Positions 34,605 to 43,000 of a DNA stretch of 64,000 nucleotides are shown here, piece by piece (the stretch's first letter is position 1; each line of letters begins with the position of its first letter). The position numbers and the translations under genes are program-made. Under the pieces are notes generated by a model. It saw nothing but the letters and a program-made list of their open reading frames with translations. It had not been told where the DNA came from and did not search any database. The stretch covers positions 135,798-199,797 of the forward strand of contig NZ_JADPJG010000031.1 of the NCBI RefSeq assembly GCF_023073335.1. The letters are read 5' to 3'. This DNA comes from Bradyrhizobium sp. 21. GTDB lineage: Bacteria; Pseudomonadota; Alphaproteobacteria; Rhizobiales; Xanthobacteraceae.

Positions 34605-35804
34605 ATGACCGTGCATACTGGAAGGCATTTTCTTCAGATTCCAGGACCGACCAACGTGCCCGACCGGGTGCTGCGGGCGATGGACATGCCGACGCTGGAC
34701 CATCGCGGTCCGGAGTTCGCCGAGCTCGGTTTCGCGGTCCTCGCCGGCATGCAGCGGGTGTTTCGTACCAAGCAGCCCGTGATCATCTTCCCCTCGTCCG
34801 GCACCGGTGCCTGGGAAGCTGCGATGGTCAACGTGCTGGCACCCGGCGACAAGGTGCTGATGTGCGAGACCGGCCAGTTTGCCGTGCTGTGGCGCGGCAT
34901 CGCCGAAAAGTTCAAGCTCGACGTCGACTTCATCCCGAGCGACTGGCGCCATGGCGCCGACCTCGCCGAGATGGAGAAGCGCTTGGCCTCCGACAAGCAG
35001 CACGCGATCAAGGCGGTCTGCGTCGTGCACAACGAGACCTCGACCGGCTGCGTGACGCCGCCGCTGGAGGTGCGCAAGCTGCTCGACCGCGTCAAGCATC
35101 CGGCGCTGCTGATGGTCGACACCATCTCCGGCCTCGGCTCGATGGAATATGAGCACGATGCCTGGGGCATCGACGTTTCCGTCGCCGGCTCCCAGAAGGG
35201 CCTGATGCTGCCGCCGGGCCTCGGCTTCAACGCCGTCTCGGAGAAGGCGCTCGCGGTGGCGAAGGCGAACCCCGGCATGCGCTCTTATTGGGACTGGCAG
35301 GAGGTCATCAGCTTCAACAAGCTCGGCACCTTCCCCTACACGCCCGCGACCAATCTGCTCTACGGCCTGCGCGAAGCGGTCAAGATGCTGGAAGAGGAAG
35401 GCCTCGAGAACGTCTGGACCCGCCACAAGCGCCACAGCGCGGCGACGCGTGCCGCGATCAAGGTCTGGGGCCTGGAGACGCAGTGCACCGATCCTGCCGC
35501 ACATTCGCCGGCGCTGACCGGCGTGCGCGTGCCTGATGGCCACGACGCCGACGCCTTCCGCAAGGTGGTGCTGGAAAACTTCGACATGTCGCTCGGCACC
35601 GGCCTGAACAAGATCAAGGGCAAGGTGTTCCGCATCGGTCATATCGGACATTTCAACGATCTGATGCTGATGGGCACGCTCGCCGGCGTCGAGATGGGCC
35701 TGGATCTTGCAAAGATTCCGCACCGGAGCGGCGGCGTATTGGCGGCCATGGACGTCCTGAAGGGACGCGACGTGGTGCCGATGGCCAAGGCTCAAGTGGC
35801 CTGA
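34605..35804 (+). CDS. Class V aminotransferase, serine-glyoxylate aminotransferase-like (copy 2)
   Basis: This 399-residue paralogue of the gene at 31948 has the same motif order (GRHFLQIPGPTNVPDRVLRAMDM; SSGTGAWEAA; VVHNETSTG; MVDTISGLGS; Schiff-base lysine K198 in AGSQKGLM). By eye roughly two thirds of residues match copy 1. It presumably carries out the same class of reaction, perhaps with a different amino donor or under different control. ATG 34605 follows GGAAGGAC; an open frame reaching back into the MFS gene is a shadow. A crotonase gene follows 30 bases downstream and is probably co-transcribed. Confidence 0.9.
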   Translation: MTVHTGRHFLQIPGPTNVPDRVLRAMDMPTLDHRGPEFAELGFAVLAGMQRVFRTKQPVIIFPSSGTGAWEAAMVNVLAPGDKVLMCETGQFAVLWRGIAEKFKLDVDFIPSDWRHGADLAEMEKRLASDKQHAIKAVCVVHNETSTGCVTPPLEVRKLLDRVKHPALLMVDTISGLGSMEYEHDAWGIDVSVAGSQKGLMLPPGLGFNAVSEKALAVAKANPGMRSYWDWQEVISFNKLGTFPYTPATNLLYGLREAVKMLEEEGLENVWTRHKRHSAATRAAIKVWGLETQCTDPAAHSPALTGVRVPDGHDADAFRKVVLENFDMSLGTGLNKIKGKVFRIGHIGHFNDLMLMGTLAGVEMGLDLAKIPHRSGGVLAAMDVLKGRDVVPMAKAQVA

Positions 35805-35834
35805 CCCGACCGTAGTGAAGAAAGTGAGCGCGCG

Positions 35835-36632
35835 ATGAACGCACCGACGACGACGAACGAAGACCTGCTCTACTCCGTCACGGACGGCATCGCGCGGATC
35901 ACCTTCAACCGCCCGCAGGCGCGCAACGCACTGACCTTCGCCATGTACGAGCGCATGGCGGAGATCTGCCTCGAGATCAACGCCGACCGCTCGATCAAGG
36001 CGCTGATCCTCACCGGCACCGGCGACAAGGCGTTTGCCTCCGGCACCGACATTTCGCAATTCCGAGCGTTCAAGACCGCACAGGATGCGCTCGACTATGA
36101 GGCGCGCATCGACCGCGTGCTCGGCACGCTCGAACAGTGCCGCGTGCCCGTGATCGCGGCGATCGCAGGGGCCTGCACCGGCGGCGGCGCCGGCATTGCG
36201 GCCTGCTGCGACCTCCGCATCGGGACTGAAGCGACGCGCATCGGATTTCCGATCGCGCGCACGCTCGGCAACTGCCTGTCGATGTCGAATATCAGCCGCG
36301 TCGTCTCGCTGGTCGGCCCCGCCCGCACCAAGGATATGATCTTCAAGGCGCGCCTCGTCGAGGCGCCGGAAGCGCTGGCGCTCGGCCTGCTGACCGAGGT
36401 CGTGCCCGACGTCGAGACGCTGCAGCGCCGTGCGGACGAGACCGCAAAGCTGGTCGCAAGCCACGCGCCGCTGACGCTGGAAGCTACCAAGGAAGCGGTG
36501 CGCCGCATCCGCCGCACGCTGTCCCGCGAAGAGGGCGAGGATCTGATCCTCAAGGCCTATATGAGCGAGGATTTCCGCGAGGGCATGGACGCCTTCCTCA
36601 ACAAGCGCACCCCGAACTGGAAGGGCAAGTAG
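35835..36632 (+). CDS. Enoyl-CoA hydratase/isomerase-fold protein lacking the canonical glutamates
   Basis: This 265-residue crotonase-fold protein has the oxyanion-hole segment DKAFASGTDISQF (about 62-74) and GACTGGGAGIAACCDLRIGTEATRIGFPIARTLGN. In hydratases the two catalytic glutamates lie in GGG-x-E and LPE; here these positions read GGGAGIA and FPIAR, so hydratase activity by the standard mechanism is unlikely. It could be an isomerase, a hydrolase or an enzyme with another activity in this fold. It ends with a typical crotonase tail (FLNKRTPNWKG). It is the last gene of the aminotransferase/MFS cluster, whose overall chemistry around glyoxylate or malyl-CoA-like intermediates is inferred. 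Confidence 0.85.
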   Translation: MNAPTTTNEDLLYSVTDGIARITFNRPQARNALTFAMYERMAEICLEINADRSIKALILTGTGDKAFASGTDISQFRAFKTAQDALDYEARIDRVLGTLEQCRVPVIAAIAGACTGGGAGIAACCDLRIGTEATRIGFPIARTLGNCLSMSNISRVVSLVGPARTKDMIFKARLVEAPEALALGLLTEVVPDVETLQRRADETAKLVASHAPLTLEATKEAVRRIRRTLSREEGEDLILKAYMSEDFREGMDAFLNKRTPNWKGK

Positions 36633-37173
36633 CGCAAGGGCTTCGGTTTTGCGCTGCTCCTGGAGCGGCGCGAAAGGCGGAAGCGACCGCTGACGTCAAT
36701 CGTCAGCCGCTCAGCGCGCCTGACATCGTCACAAATACTTCAAGCGGTTCCGCCGTCCGGAACCGCAATTGCGCGCGTGCGCGCCTGCGTGTTCACGTTG
36801 ACGGCATGACGGGCTCGGGCATAAGATCGCGGAGGTTGCATGGCGCCGTCTCTTTTTTGAGGCGGCGGGCCGGCTGGATGATTTGAGTCCAGTCGAATTG
36901 TGCGACCTGAGTTTGTTGCAACCGGAAGTCATTGAACTGAAAAAGTAGCGAAGTAGTTTCGACGACGCGAGCCGCGCCAGAATTTTCATTGCTGCTGCCC
37001 ATCCCGACGCCAGGCACGGCCTCGCGAACAAGCCATACCCATACTCCAAGACCCTTAAGCCGGACTCTTAAAGTCAAGACCGTTTGAGTCTCGTCTGATT
37101 TCTCAGACCGATTAGTCACGTCGCCGCACCCTCTGCGGCGGCGCCTTCATGGCAACGCAGGCAGGGATTTTCC
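36633..37173. other. Intergenic region before the repeat-protein gene
   Basis: This stretch of about 540 bases has no convincing gene; the overlapping frames on the minus strand around 36793-37119 are low-quality. A hairpin (AGCGCAA at 36631-36637 with TTGCGCT at 36649-36655) lies directly after the crotonase stop, without a T-run. A second small dyad, GCTGACG-TCAAT-CGTCAGC, is at 36689-36707. The rest presumably holds the promoter of the giant repeat protein. Confidence 0.5.
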
Positions 37174-40100
37174 ATGACCAATCACACCCCGGTTTTCACC
37201 TCGTCATCCGCGACTGGCAGCTTCACCGAATTCGCCAACCTCGACGATTCCACCACGCTGCACACGCTGTCCGGAACGATGAGCTTCAAGGACAGCGACA
37301 AGACCGACACCCATACGACGGCCGCGACGCTGCATTCCGCGGTGCTGTCCAGCGGAACGATCATCCCTGCGGCCTCGCTTGCGCATTTCCAGACCGCGAT
37401 GCAATCGCAGATCCTGAGCGATTCAAACGGCAACGGCCAGCTCAAGTGGAGTTTCAGCGACCAGGACCAGGATTTCGATTTCTTGTCCAAGAACCAGACG
37501 CTGGTCCTGACCTACGACGTCAAGGTCTCCGACAATCACGGCGGCTTCGCCATCCAGACCGTCAAGATCACGGTGACCGGCACCGACGACAAGCCGGTGA
37601 TCAACATGACGACGGCGGCGACCGTCACCGAGCAGGCCAACCAGACGCTGTCGCTCTCGCCCGACACGGTTCACGTCGCGCTCAACTTCACCGACGACGA
37701 TCTCACCAACACCGGGCATACCGCGACCGTGATCGGCGTATCCGCCTCCGGCGCCACCGCAGGCCTCCTGCCGGGTTCGCTCGGCGATGCCGAGCTGATG
37801 GCGTTCTACCACGTCGACAACGTCGTCAAGACGTCCGGCTCCTCGACCGGCACCATCAACACCACCTTCTCGGCGCCCGATCTCGCCTTCGACTATCTCG
37901 CGGCGGGCCAGCATCTCGACATCACCTACACGGTGCAGCTCGACGACCACGCCGGCGGGGTCTCGACGCAGACGGTCACGGTGACCGTGGTCGGCAGCAA
38001 CGACAAGCCGATCTTCCTGTCGTGCCCGGAATCGGCCGCTCTCGTCGAGGACCACAATGTCGACCCGACCGGCAATCTCACCGCCCATGACAGCCTGTTC
38101 TTCACCGACATCGATCTCGCCGACGCGCATACCGTTTCGACGACAGTCACCGCGACCCGTTCAGGCGGGGGCGCGATACCGCTGACGAATGCGCAATTGC
38201 TGGCCGCGTTCGCCACCGGACTTCATGATTCGACGGGTCATGTGATCGGCGAGGTCGACTGGAATTTCGCGTTCCCCAATTCCTCTGCCAATTTTCTCAA
38301 TGGAGGCGAGACGCTCAAGCTCGTCTATCACGTCGCGGTCGACGACGGTCACGGCGGCACCACCACGCAGGACGTCACCATCACGGTCCTCGGCGTCAAT
38401 CATCCCGTCGTGATCACCAGCGGTCCGGAATCATCCACCGTGGCCGAGCAGGACGCCACCACGGGTTCCTCGCTGCCCGATACGACACCGACGATACCGG
38501 CCGGCACGCTGGCCTTCACCGACCAGGACACCAGCGATACGCACACCGTGACGGTGACGCTCGGCTCGACCTCCGGGCCGACGCCGCCGGCGGCGACGCA
38601 GGCCGATCTCGCCGCGGCGCTGACGACGGCGCTGCACGATTCCACGGGCACCGGCTCCGGCAGCATCGACTGGAATTTCGCGATTGCCGACAAGGATCTC
38701 GACTATCTCGCGTTCAACGAGACGTTGACCGTGAACTACAACATCAAAATTGCCGACGGCTCGACCAGCTCGATACAGACCGTCTCCGTCGTCATCACCG
38801 GCGCCAATGACGCGCCGGTCATCACCAGCGGACCGGGGTCCGCTTCGCTGTCCGAGCAGCCTGGCATGACCGGATCGCAGTCGCCGGATACCACGAGCCC
38901 GATGCCGACGGGCACACTGGCCTTCAACGACGTCGATCTGTCGGATGCGCATTCGGTCAGCGTGGTGATGGATTCGGCGGTGTGGTCGGCGAGTACTTTC
39001 GCAGTCCCGGGCCAGACGCTGGTGGATCTCCAGTCGGCGCTGTCCACGGTGCTGCATGATTCCACGGGGACCGGGACCGGCAACATCGACTGGACCTTCA
39101 GCATCCCCGATGCCGATCTCGACTTCCTCAGCGTCGGCGAGACGCTGACGGTGCAATATGACGTCAACGTCTGGGACGGCTTCACCAATTCGACCCAGAC
39201 CGTCACAGTCACGATCGACGGTGCGGCCGATCCGCTGGTCCTGACCCCGATCACGACCGCGGCGTCCGACACGGCGGGTCCGGATGCGGGCACGGGAATC
39301 GCAACCGGCGCCCTCTTCGACGTCACCCAGCCGGTCGATTTGACCACGCCGCGGACGGTCACCGAGGTCAATGGCAGCGCCGCCAATGTCGGCCATTCGG
39401 TGGCCGGCGCGCATGGAACGCTGGTGCTCAACGCCAACGGCTCCTACGGCTATGTCGCGGATTCGTCGGTCGACGCGCTGCACGCCGGCGACAACGTCAC
39501 CGACCAGTTCACCTTCACGGTCGATGACGGCCAGGGCCATCAGGCCTCGACCACGCTGACCTTCGACATCGCGGGCGCCAACGACAATCCGCTGGTCACG
39601 GCGGCCAATGTCAGCGGATCGGTCACCGAGGACGCCGGCCCGCCGGTGATCCTCAACGGCGATTTCGAGACCGGCAATTTCGCCAATTGGACGGTGAGCG
39701 GCAGCCACATCCACGTCGCCCAGCTCGAGTTCGGCGGCAGCTTCGGCCACTATTCGGCGGAGCTCTTGCCGACGAGCGGCAGCCCGGAAACGCTGTCGCA
39801 GAACGTCGCGACGGCGCCCGGCCAGCATTATTTCGTCAGCTTCGACGTCGTCGGCGATCCCGAGGGCGTCAACACGCCGTTCTCGGTCTCCTGGGACGGC
39901 GCGACGATCCTGTCGCTCGGTCACGTGCCGGCCGGCGTCAACCACTATTCCTTCGATCTCCTCGGCGACGCGTCGCTGTCGTCGACGCAGCTGCTGTTTT
40001 CCTATGAGGACGATGCCACCGGCATGATCCTGGATTCCGTCAACGTCAGTCCGGCGACGGGACCCGCCACCGAATCCACGGCGGGGGCCCTGTCGTTCTC

Positions 40101-41085
40101 CGACGCCGAGACGGCGGATACGCACAGCGCGAGCTTCCTGCCGAACGGCAGCGGTTATGTCGGCACGTTCTCGCTCGATCCGGTCAGCGAGGCCGGCGGC
40201 ACCGGATCGGTCGCCTGGCACTACACGGTGAACAATGCCGACATCCAGTTCCTGGCCCAGGGGCAGACGCTGACGCAGGACTACTTCGTGACGATCGCCG
40301 ACAACAATGGCGGATCGACCACGCAGGACGTCACCGTCACCATCAACGGCACCAACGACGCGCCGACCGCGGTGAGCGAAACGGTGATCACTGACGTCGG
40401 CACCAGTGCAACGGTGCAGATCCCCAATTGGGCGCTGGCCTTGAACGATACCGACCCCGACACCATCGATCATCTTTCGCTCGGCAATATCGCGGGCAGC
40501 TCCGGCGGCAGTGCCGTCAAGTTCGGGGATGCCTTCTTCGGCGACGACGCGACGCTCGGCGGCTCGTTCAGCTACACGACCTCCGACGGGACGACGACCT
40601 CGTCCAACATCGCAACTGCGACCGTCGTCAACAACGCGGCCAACGCAACTGCGCTGATCGGCACCGGAGGCGACGACATCCTGATCGCCACCAACGGCAC
40701 CGAGACGATGAGCGGCGGCGGCGGCAGCGATGTCCTGATCGCCACGCTCAGCGGCAATGCCATGAGCGGCGGCGGTGGCAACGACACCTTCGCCTTCCTC
40801 CAGCAGCCGACCGGCCTGAGCGCGGTCGGCGACTTCAACAACACCAGCGAGCACGACCGTATCGCCGTCTCGGCAAGCGGTTTCGGTGGCGGGTTGGCGA
40901 CAGGGATGGACGTGACGTTCGAGACCTCCGGCGACAATGCGTTCTCGGGGTTCTCCCAATTCCATTTCGACACCGGAAACCAGACGCTCTATTACAGCGC
41001 CGACGGGAGCCAGGGCGCGGCGATCGCCGTGGTCAGCGTCCAGAACGGGGTGCTGCTCAACCAGCACGACATACTGGTCGTGTGA
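37174..41085 (+). CDS. Large VCBS/cadherin-like repeat protein with RTX end, probable type I-secreted adhesin
   Basis: This 1303-residue acidic protein has no Sec signal. It is built from repeated beta domains of about 130 residues that end in TVTVTGxNDxPVI-like motifs (near 139, 282, 412, 549, 689, 809 and 1066), as in VCBS/cadherin-like adhesins. Between about 825 and 965 a different domain is inserted (ILNGDFETGNFANWTVSG...), resembling carbohydrate-binding or DUF642-like modules. The last 130 residues contain two glycine-rich RTX calcium motifs (GGGGSDVLIATLSG; GGGGNDTFAF) and the tail LYYSADGSQGAAIAVV...DILVV typical of type I-secreted proteins. It is likely a surface adhesin or biofilm matrix protein. 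No type I exporter genes are in the window. A strong terminator follows. Confidence 0.85.
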   Translation: MTNHTPVFTSSSATGSFTEFANLDDSTTLHTLSGTMSFKDSDKTDTHTTAATLHSAVLSSGTIIPAASLAHFQTAMQSQILSDSNGNGQLKWSFSDQDQDFDFLSKNQTLVLTYDVKVSDNHGGFAIQTVKITVTGTDDKPVINMTTAATVTEQANQTLSLSPDTVHVALNFTDDDLTNTGHTATVIGVSASGATAGLLPGSLGDAELMAFYHVDNVVKTSGSSTGTINTTFSAPDLAFDYLAAGQHLDITYTVQLDDHAGGVSTQTVTVTVVGSNDKPIFLSCPESAALVEDHNVDPTGNLTAHDSLFFTDIDLADAHTVSTTVTATRSGGGAIPLTNAQLLAAFATGLHDSTGHVIGEVDWNFAFPNSSANFLNGGETLKLVYHVAVDDGHGGTTTQDVTITVLGVNHPVVITSGPESSTVAEQDATTGSSLPDTTPTIPAGTLAFTDQDTSDTHTVTVTLGSTSGPTPPAATQADLAAALTTALHDSTGTGSGSIDWNFAIADKDLDYLAFNETLTVNYNIKIADGSTSSIQTVSVVITGANDAPVITSGPGSASLSEQPGMTGSQSPDTTSPMPTGTLAFNDVDLSDAHSVSVVMDSAVWSASTFAVPGQTLVDLQSALSTVLHDSTGTGTGNIDWTFSIPDADLDFLSVGETLTVQYDVNVWDGFTNSTQTVTVTIDGAADPLVLTPITTAASDTAGPDAGTGIATGALFDVTQPVDLTTPRTVTEVNGSAANVGHSVAGAHGTLVLNANGSYGYVADSSVDALHAGDNVTDQFTFTVDDGQGHQASTTLTFDIAGANDNPLVTAANVSGSVTEDAGPPVILNGDFETGNFANWTVSGSHIHVAQLEFGGSFGHYSAELLPTSGSPETLSQNVATAPGQHYFVSFDVVGDPEGVNTPFSVSWDGATILSLGHVPAGVNHYSFDLLGDASLSSTQLLFSYEDDATGMILDSVNVSPATGPATESTAGALSFSDAETADTHSASFLPNGSGYVGTFSLDPVSEAGGTGSVAWHYTVNNADIQFLAQGQTLTQDYFVTIADNNGGSTTQDVTVTINGTNDAPTAVSETVITDVGTSATVQIPNWALALNDTDPDTIDHLSLGNIAGSSGGSAVKFGDAFFGDDATLGGSFSYTTSDGTTTSSNIATATVVNNAANATALIGTGGDDILIATNGTETMSGGGGSDVLIATLSGNAMSGGGGNDTFAFLQQPTGLSAVGDFNNTSEHDRIAVSASGFGGGLATGMDVTFETSGDNAFSGFSQFHFDTGNQTLYYSADGSQGAAIAVVSVQNGVLLNQHDILVV

Positions 41086-41115
41086 GCCGCGGCCAGTGAG
41101 GTCGACAGGCGAGGC

Positions 41116-41143
41116 GCGGGCCCCGAAAGGGGCCCGCTTTTTC
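41116..41143 (+). terminator. Intrinsic terminator after the repeat-protein gene
   Basis: A perfect 9-bp stem (GCGGGCCCC, 41116-41124, with GGGGCCCGC, 41129-41137) and a GAAA tetraloop are followed by a T-rich run (TTTTTCTT), 30 bases after the stop codon. Confidence 0.9.
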
Positions 41144-41281
41144 TTGTGTCGTGCCAATCTCATTCCAAAGTCATGAGGGGGATGACATCGGATGGGTTGA
41201 ACTCGGCCGGATTCGCCCGCACAATAAGGGCTGAATTCACCTCTGAATTTTTCCAATCCAAACAAGACCATAGGTGAAACC

Positions 41282-42283
41282 TTGGGGAAGACGCGCGTGG
41301 GACAGGGAATGAGGGCCGCGATGACGCTTGCGGCCGTGCTTTGCGGCACGCCGGCGTTTGCCGGCTGGGAGCCGGCCAAACCGGTGGAGATCGTGGTCGC
41401 GGCGGGCGCGGGCGGCGCCTCCGACCAGATGGCGCGGATGATGCAGGCCGCCATCCAGAAGAACAATTTGATGAAGCAGCCGATCGTGGTCTCGCTCAAG
41501 GGCGGCGCGTCGGGCGCGGAAGCGCTGATGTACATGAAGTCCAGCGAGGGCGATCCCAACAAGGTGCTGATCGCCTATTCGCTGATCTACATGCTGCCGT
41601 TGTCGGCGAAGATCCCGTTCAACTGGCGTGAGCTGACCCCGGTTTCGGTGATCGCGCTCGACCAGTTCGTGCTGTGGGACAACAGCGCGGGTCCCAAGAC
41701 GGTGAAGGAGTTCGTCGCCGCGGCGAAGGCTGCGAGCGCGCCGTTCAAGATGGGCGGTACCGGCTCCAAGCGCGAGGATCACGTGCTGACCGTGTTCCTC
41801 GAGCAGAAGACCGGCGCGAAATTCTCCTATCTGCCCTACAAGTCCGGCGGCGAGGCCGCGACCCAGCTCGTCGGCAACCACACCGAATCCAACGTCAACA
41901 ATCCAAGCGAAAATCTCGAAGTCTGGCGCGCGGGCCAGGTGCGGCCGCTCTGTGTGTTCGACAAGGAGCGAATCTCCTACACCAGCAAAGTGACCGACAC
42001 GCAGTCCTGGGCCGACATCCCGACCTGCAAGGAGGAGGGCGTCGACGTCCAGTATCTGATGCTGCGCGCGACGTTCCTGCCCGGCAAGGTCACGGCTGAG
42101 CAGCAGGCGTTCTATGTCGATCTGTTCCACAAGGTGACGCAGACCGCCGAATACAAGGACTACATGGAAAAGCAGGCGTTGAAGCCGATCTTCCTCACCG
42201 GCAAGGACATGGTGCAATTCCTCGAGGAGGACGATGCCGCCAACAAGTCGCTGATGACGGAAGCCGGATTCGTCGCGAAGTAG
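41282..42283 (+). CDS. tctC: Tripartite tricarboxylate transporter substrate-binding protein (TctC/Bug family)
   Basis: This 333-residue periplasmic binding protein has a Sec signal peptide ending CGTPAFA, followed by the family strand VEIVVAAGAGGASDQMARMMQ. Other family segments are GASGAEALMYMKSSEGDPNKVL, LPYKSGGEAATQLVGNHTESNVNNPSE and the C-terminal helix YMEKQALKPIFLTGKDMVQFLEE. It captures an organic acid for the TctB-TctA permease encoded directly downstream, so here the tripartite system is complete. The start is taken as TTG 41282 (AGGTG upstream, basic n-region for the leader); ATG 41309 would give a shorter leader and is the alternative. The ligand is not known (citrate is only the type example). 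Confidence 0.9.
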   Translation: MGKTRVGQGMRAAMTLAAVLCGTPAFAGWEPAKPVEIVVAAGAGGASDQMARMMQAAIQKNNLMKQPIVVSLKGGASGAEALMYMKSSEGDPNKVLIAYSLIYMLPLSAKIPFNWRELTPVSVIALDQFVLWDNSAGPKTVKEFVAAAKAASAPFKMGGTGSKREDHVLTVFLEQKTGAKFSYLPYKSGGEAATQLVGNHTESNVNNPSENLEVWRAGQVRPLCVFDKERISYTSKVTDTQSWADIPTCKEEGVDVQYLMLRATFLPGKVTAEQQAFYVDLFHKVTQTAEYKDYMEKQALKPIFLTGKDMVQFLEEDDAANKSLMTEAGFVAK

Positions 42284-42293
42284 CTGTCTCTTC

Positions 42294-42417
42294 TCCCTCT
42301 CCCCGTTCTTACGGGGAGAGGGTAGGGTGAGGGGCTCTGTCCGCGAGTCCAATCCTCACCGTCCTCGTGGAGACTCCCCCTCACCCCAACCCTCTCCCCG
42401 CAAGCGGGGAAAGGGGG
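42294..42417. repeat. REP-like palindromic element between tctC and tctB
   Basis: A perfect 12-bp hairpin (CCCTCTCCCCGT at 42295-42306 and ACGGGGAGAGGG at 42311-42322) is followed by a related second block (CTCTCCCCGCAAGCGGGGAAAGGG near 42394-42417). Both share the CTCTCCCCG core, the style of rhizobial intergenic palindromes. Confidence 0.75.
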
Positions 42418-42446
42418 AATTGAACGCACTCCGTCCCTAACGGCTC

Positions 42447-42989
42447 ATGTCCCAAACCGAACTCGAAATCGTCGTCGACGATCCGACCGCGCCCGAAGAG
42501 GACTCGCCCGCTGTCGCGCGTTCCGGCACGGTCGAGATCGTGGTCTGCCTTCTGCTGCTCGCGCTGGCCGCGACGCTCGGCTACGACAATTGGCGCACCG
42601 GCGTCTCCTGGGATTCGACCGGACCCGAGCCCGGCTATTTCCCGTTCTATCTCTCGATCGTCCTTGGCGGCGGCAGCCTCTATGGCCTGATCCTGGCCAT
42701 GCGTGCGCGCCACGTGGGGTCGGAAATCTTCGTCACGCGCGCGCAGGCCCGCCGCGTGATGGCGGTGTTCGTGCCGACGCTGCTGTTCTGCCTGGCGACG
42801 CAGTTCCTCGGCCTCTATGTCGCGAGCTTCCTGCTGATCGCGACATTCATGCGCCTCGTCGGCAAGATCGCGCTGTGGAAGTCGCTGCTCACCGCTGTCG
42901 TGTTCACGGCGATCATGTTCGTCACCTTCGACATCGCCTTCGACGTCATCATGCCGAAAGGGCCGCTCGAAGCGGCCTTCGGCTACTAG
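42447..42989 (+). CDS. tctB: Tripartite tricarboxylate transporter small permease (TctB family)
   Basis: This 180-residue protein has four hydrophobic helices (about 27-47, 61-78, 101-122 and 138-160). The TctB-type segment GPEPGYFPFYLSIVLGGGSLYGL lies between the first two. TctB is the small membrane component that joins TctA to the binding protein. It begins 163 bases after tctC, across a REP-like repeat, and the tctA gene starts 11 bases after its stop. Confidence 0.9.
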   Translation: MSQTELEIVVDDPTAPEEDSPAVARSGTVEIVVCLLLLALAATLGYDNWRTGVSWDSTGPEPGYFPFYLSIVLGGGSLYGLILAMRARHVGSEIFVTRAQARRVMAVFVPTLLFCLATQFLGLYVASFLLIATFMRLVGKIALWKSLLTAVVFTAIMFVTFDIAFDVIMPKGPLEAAFGY

Positions 42990-43000
42990 GCGGACCCGCG

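Noticed and set aside
36689..36707. Hairpin GCTGACG-TCAAT-CGTCAGC as a terminator
   Set aside because: The 7-bp stem has no T-run and lies well after the previous stop; kept only as part of the intergenic description.
38431..41562. 1043-codon minus-strand frame
   Set aside because: It is the complement of the VCBS repeat protein in high-GC DNA. Composition is Arg/Gly/Val-rich, there is no motif, and it crosses the strong terminator at 41116.
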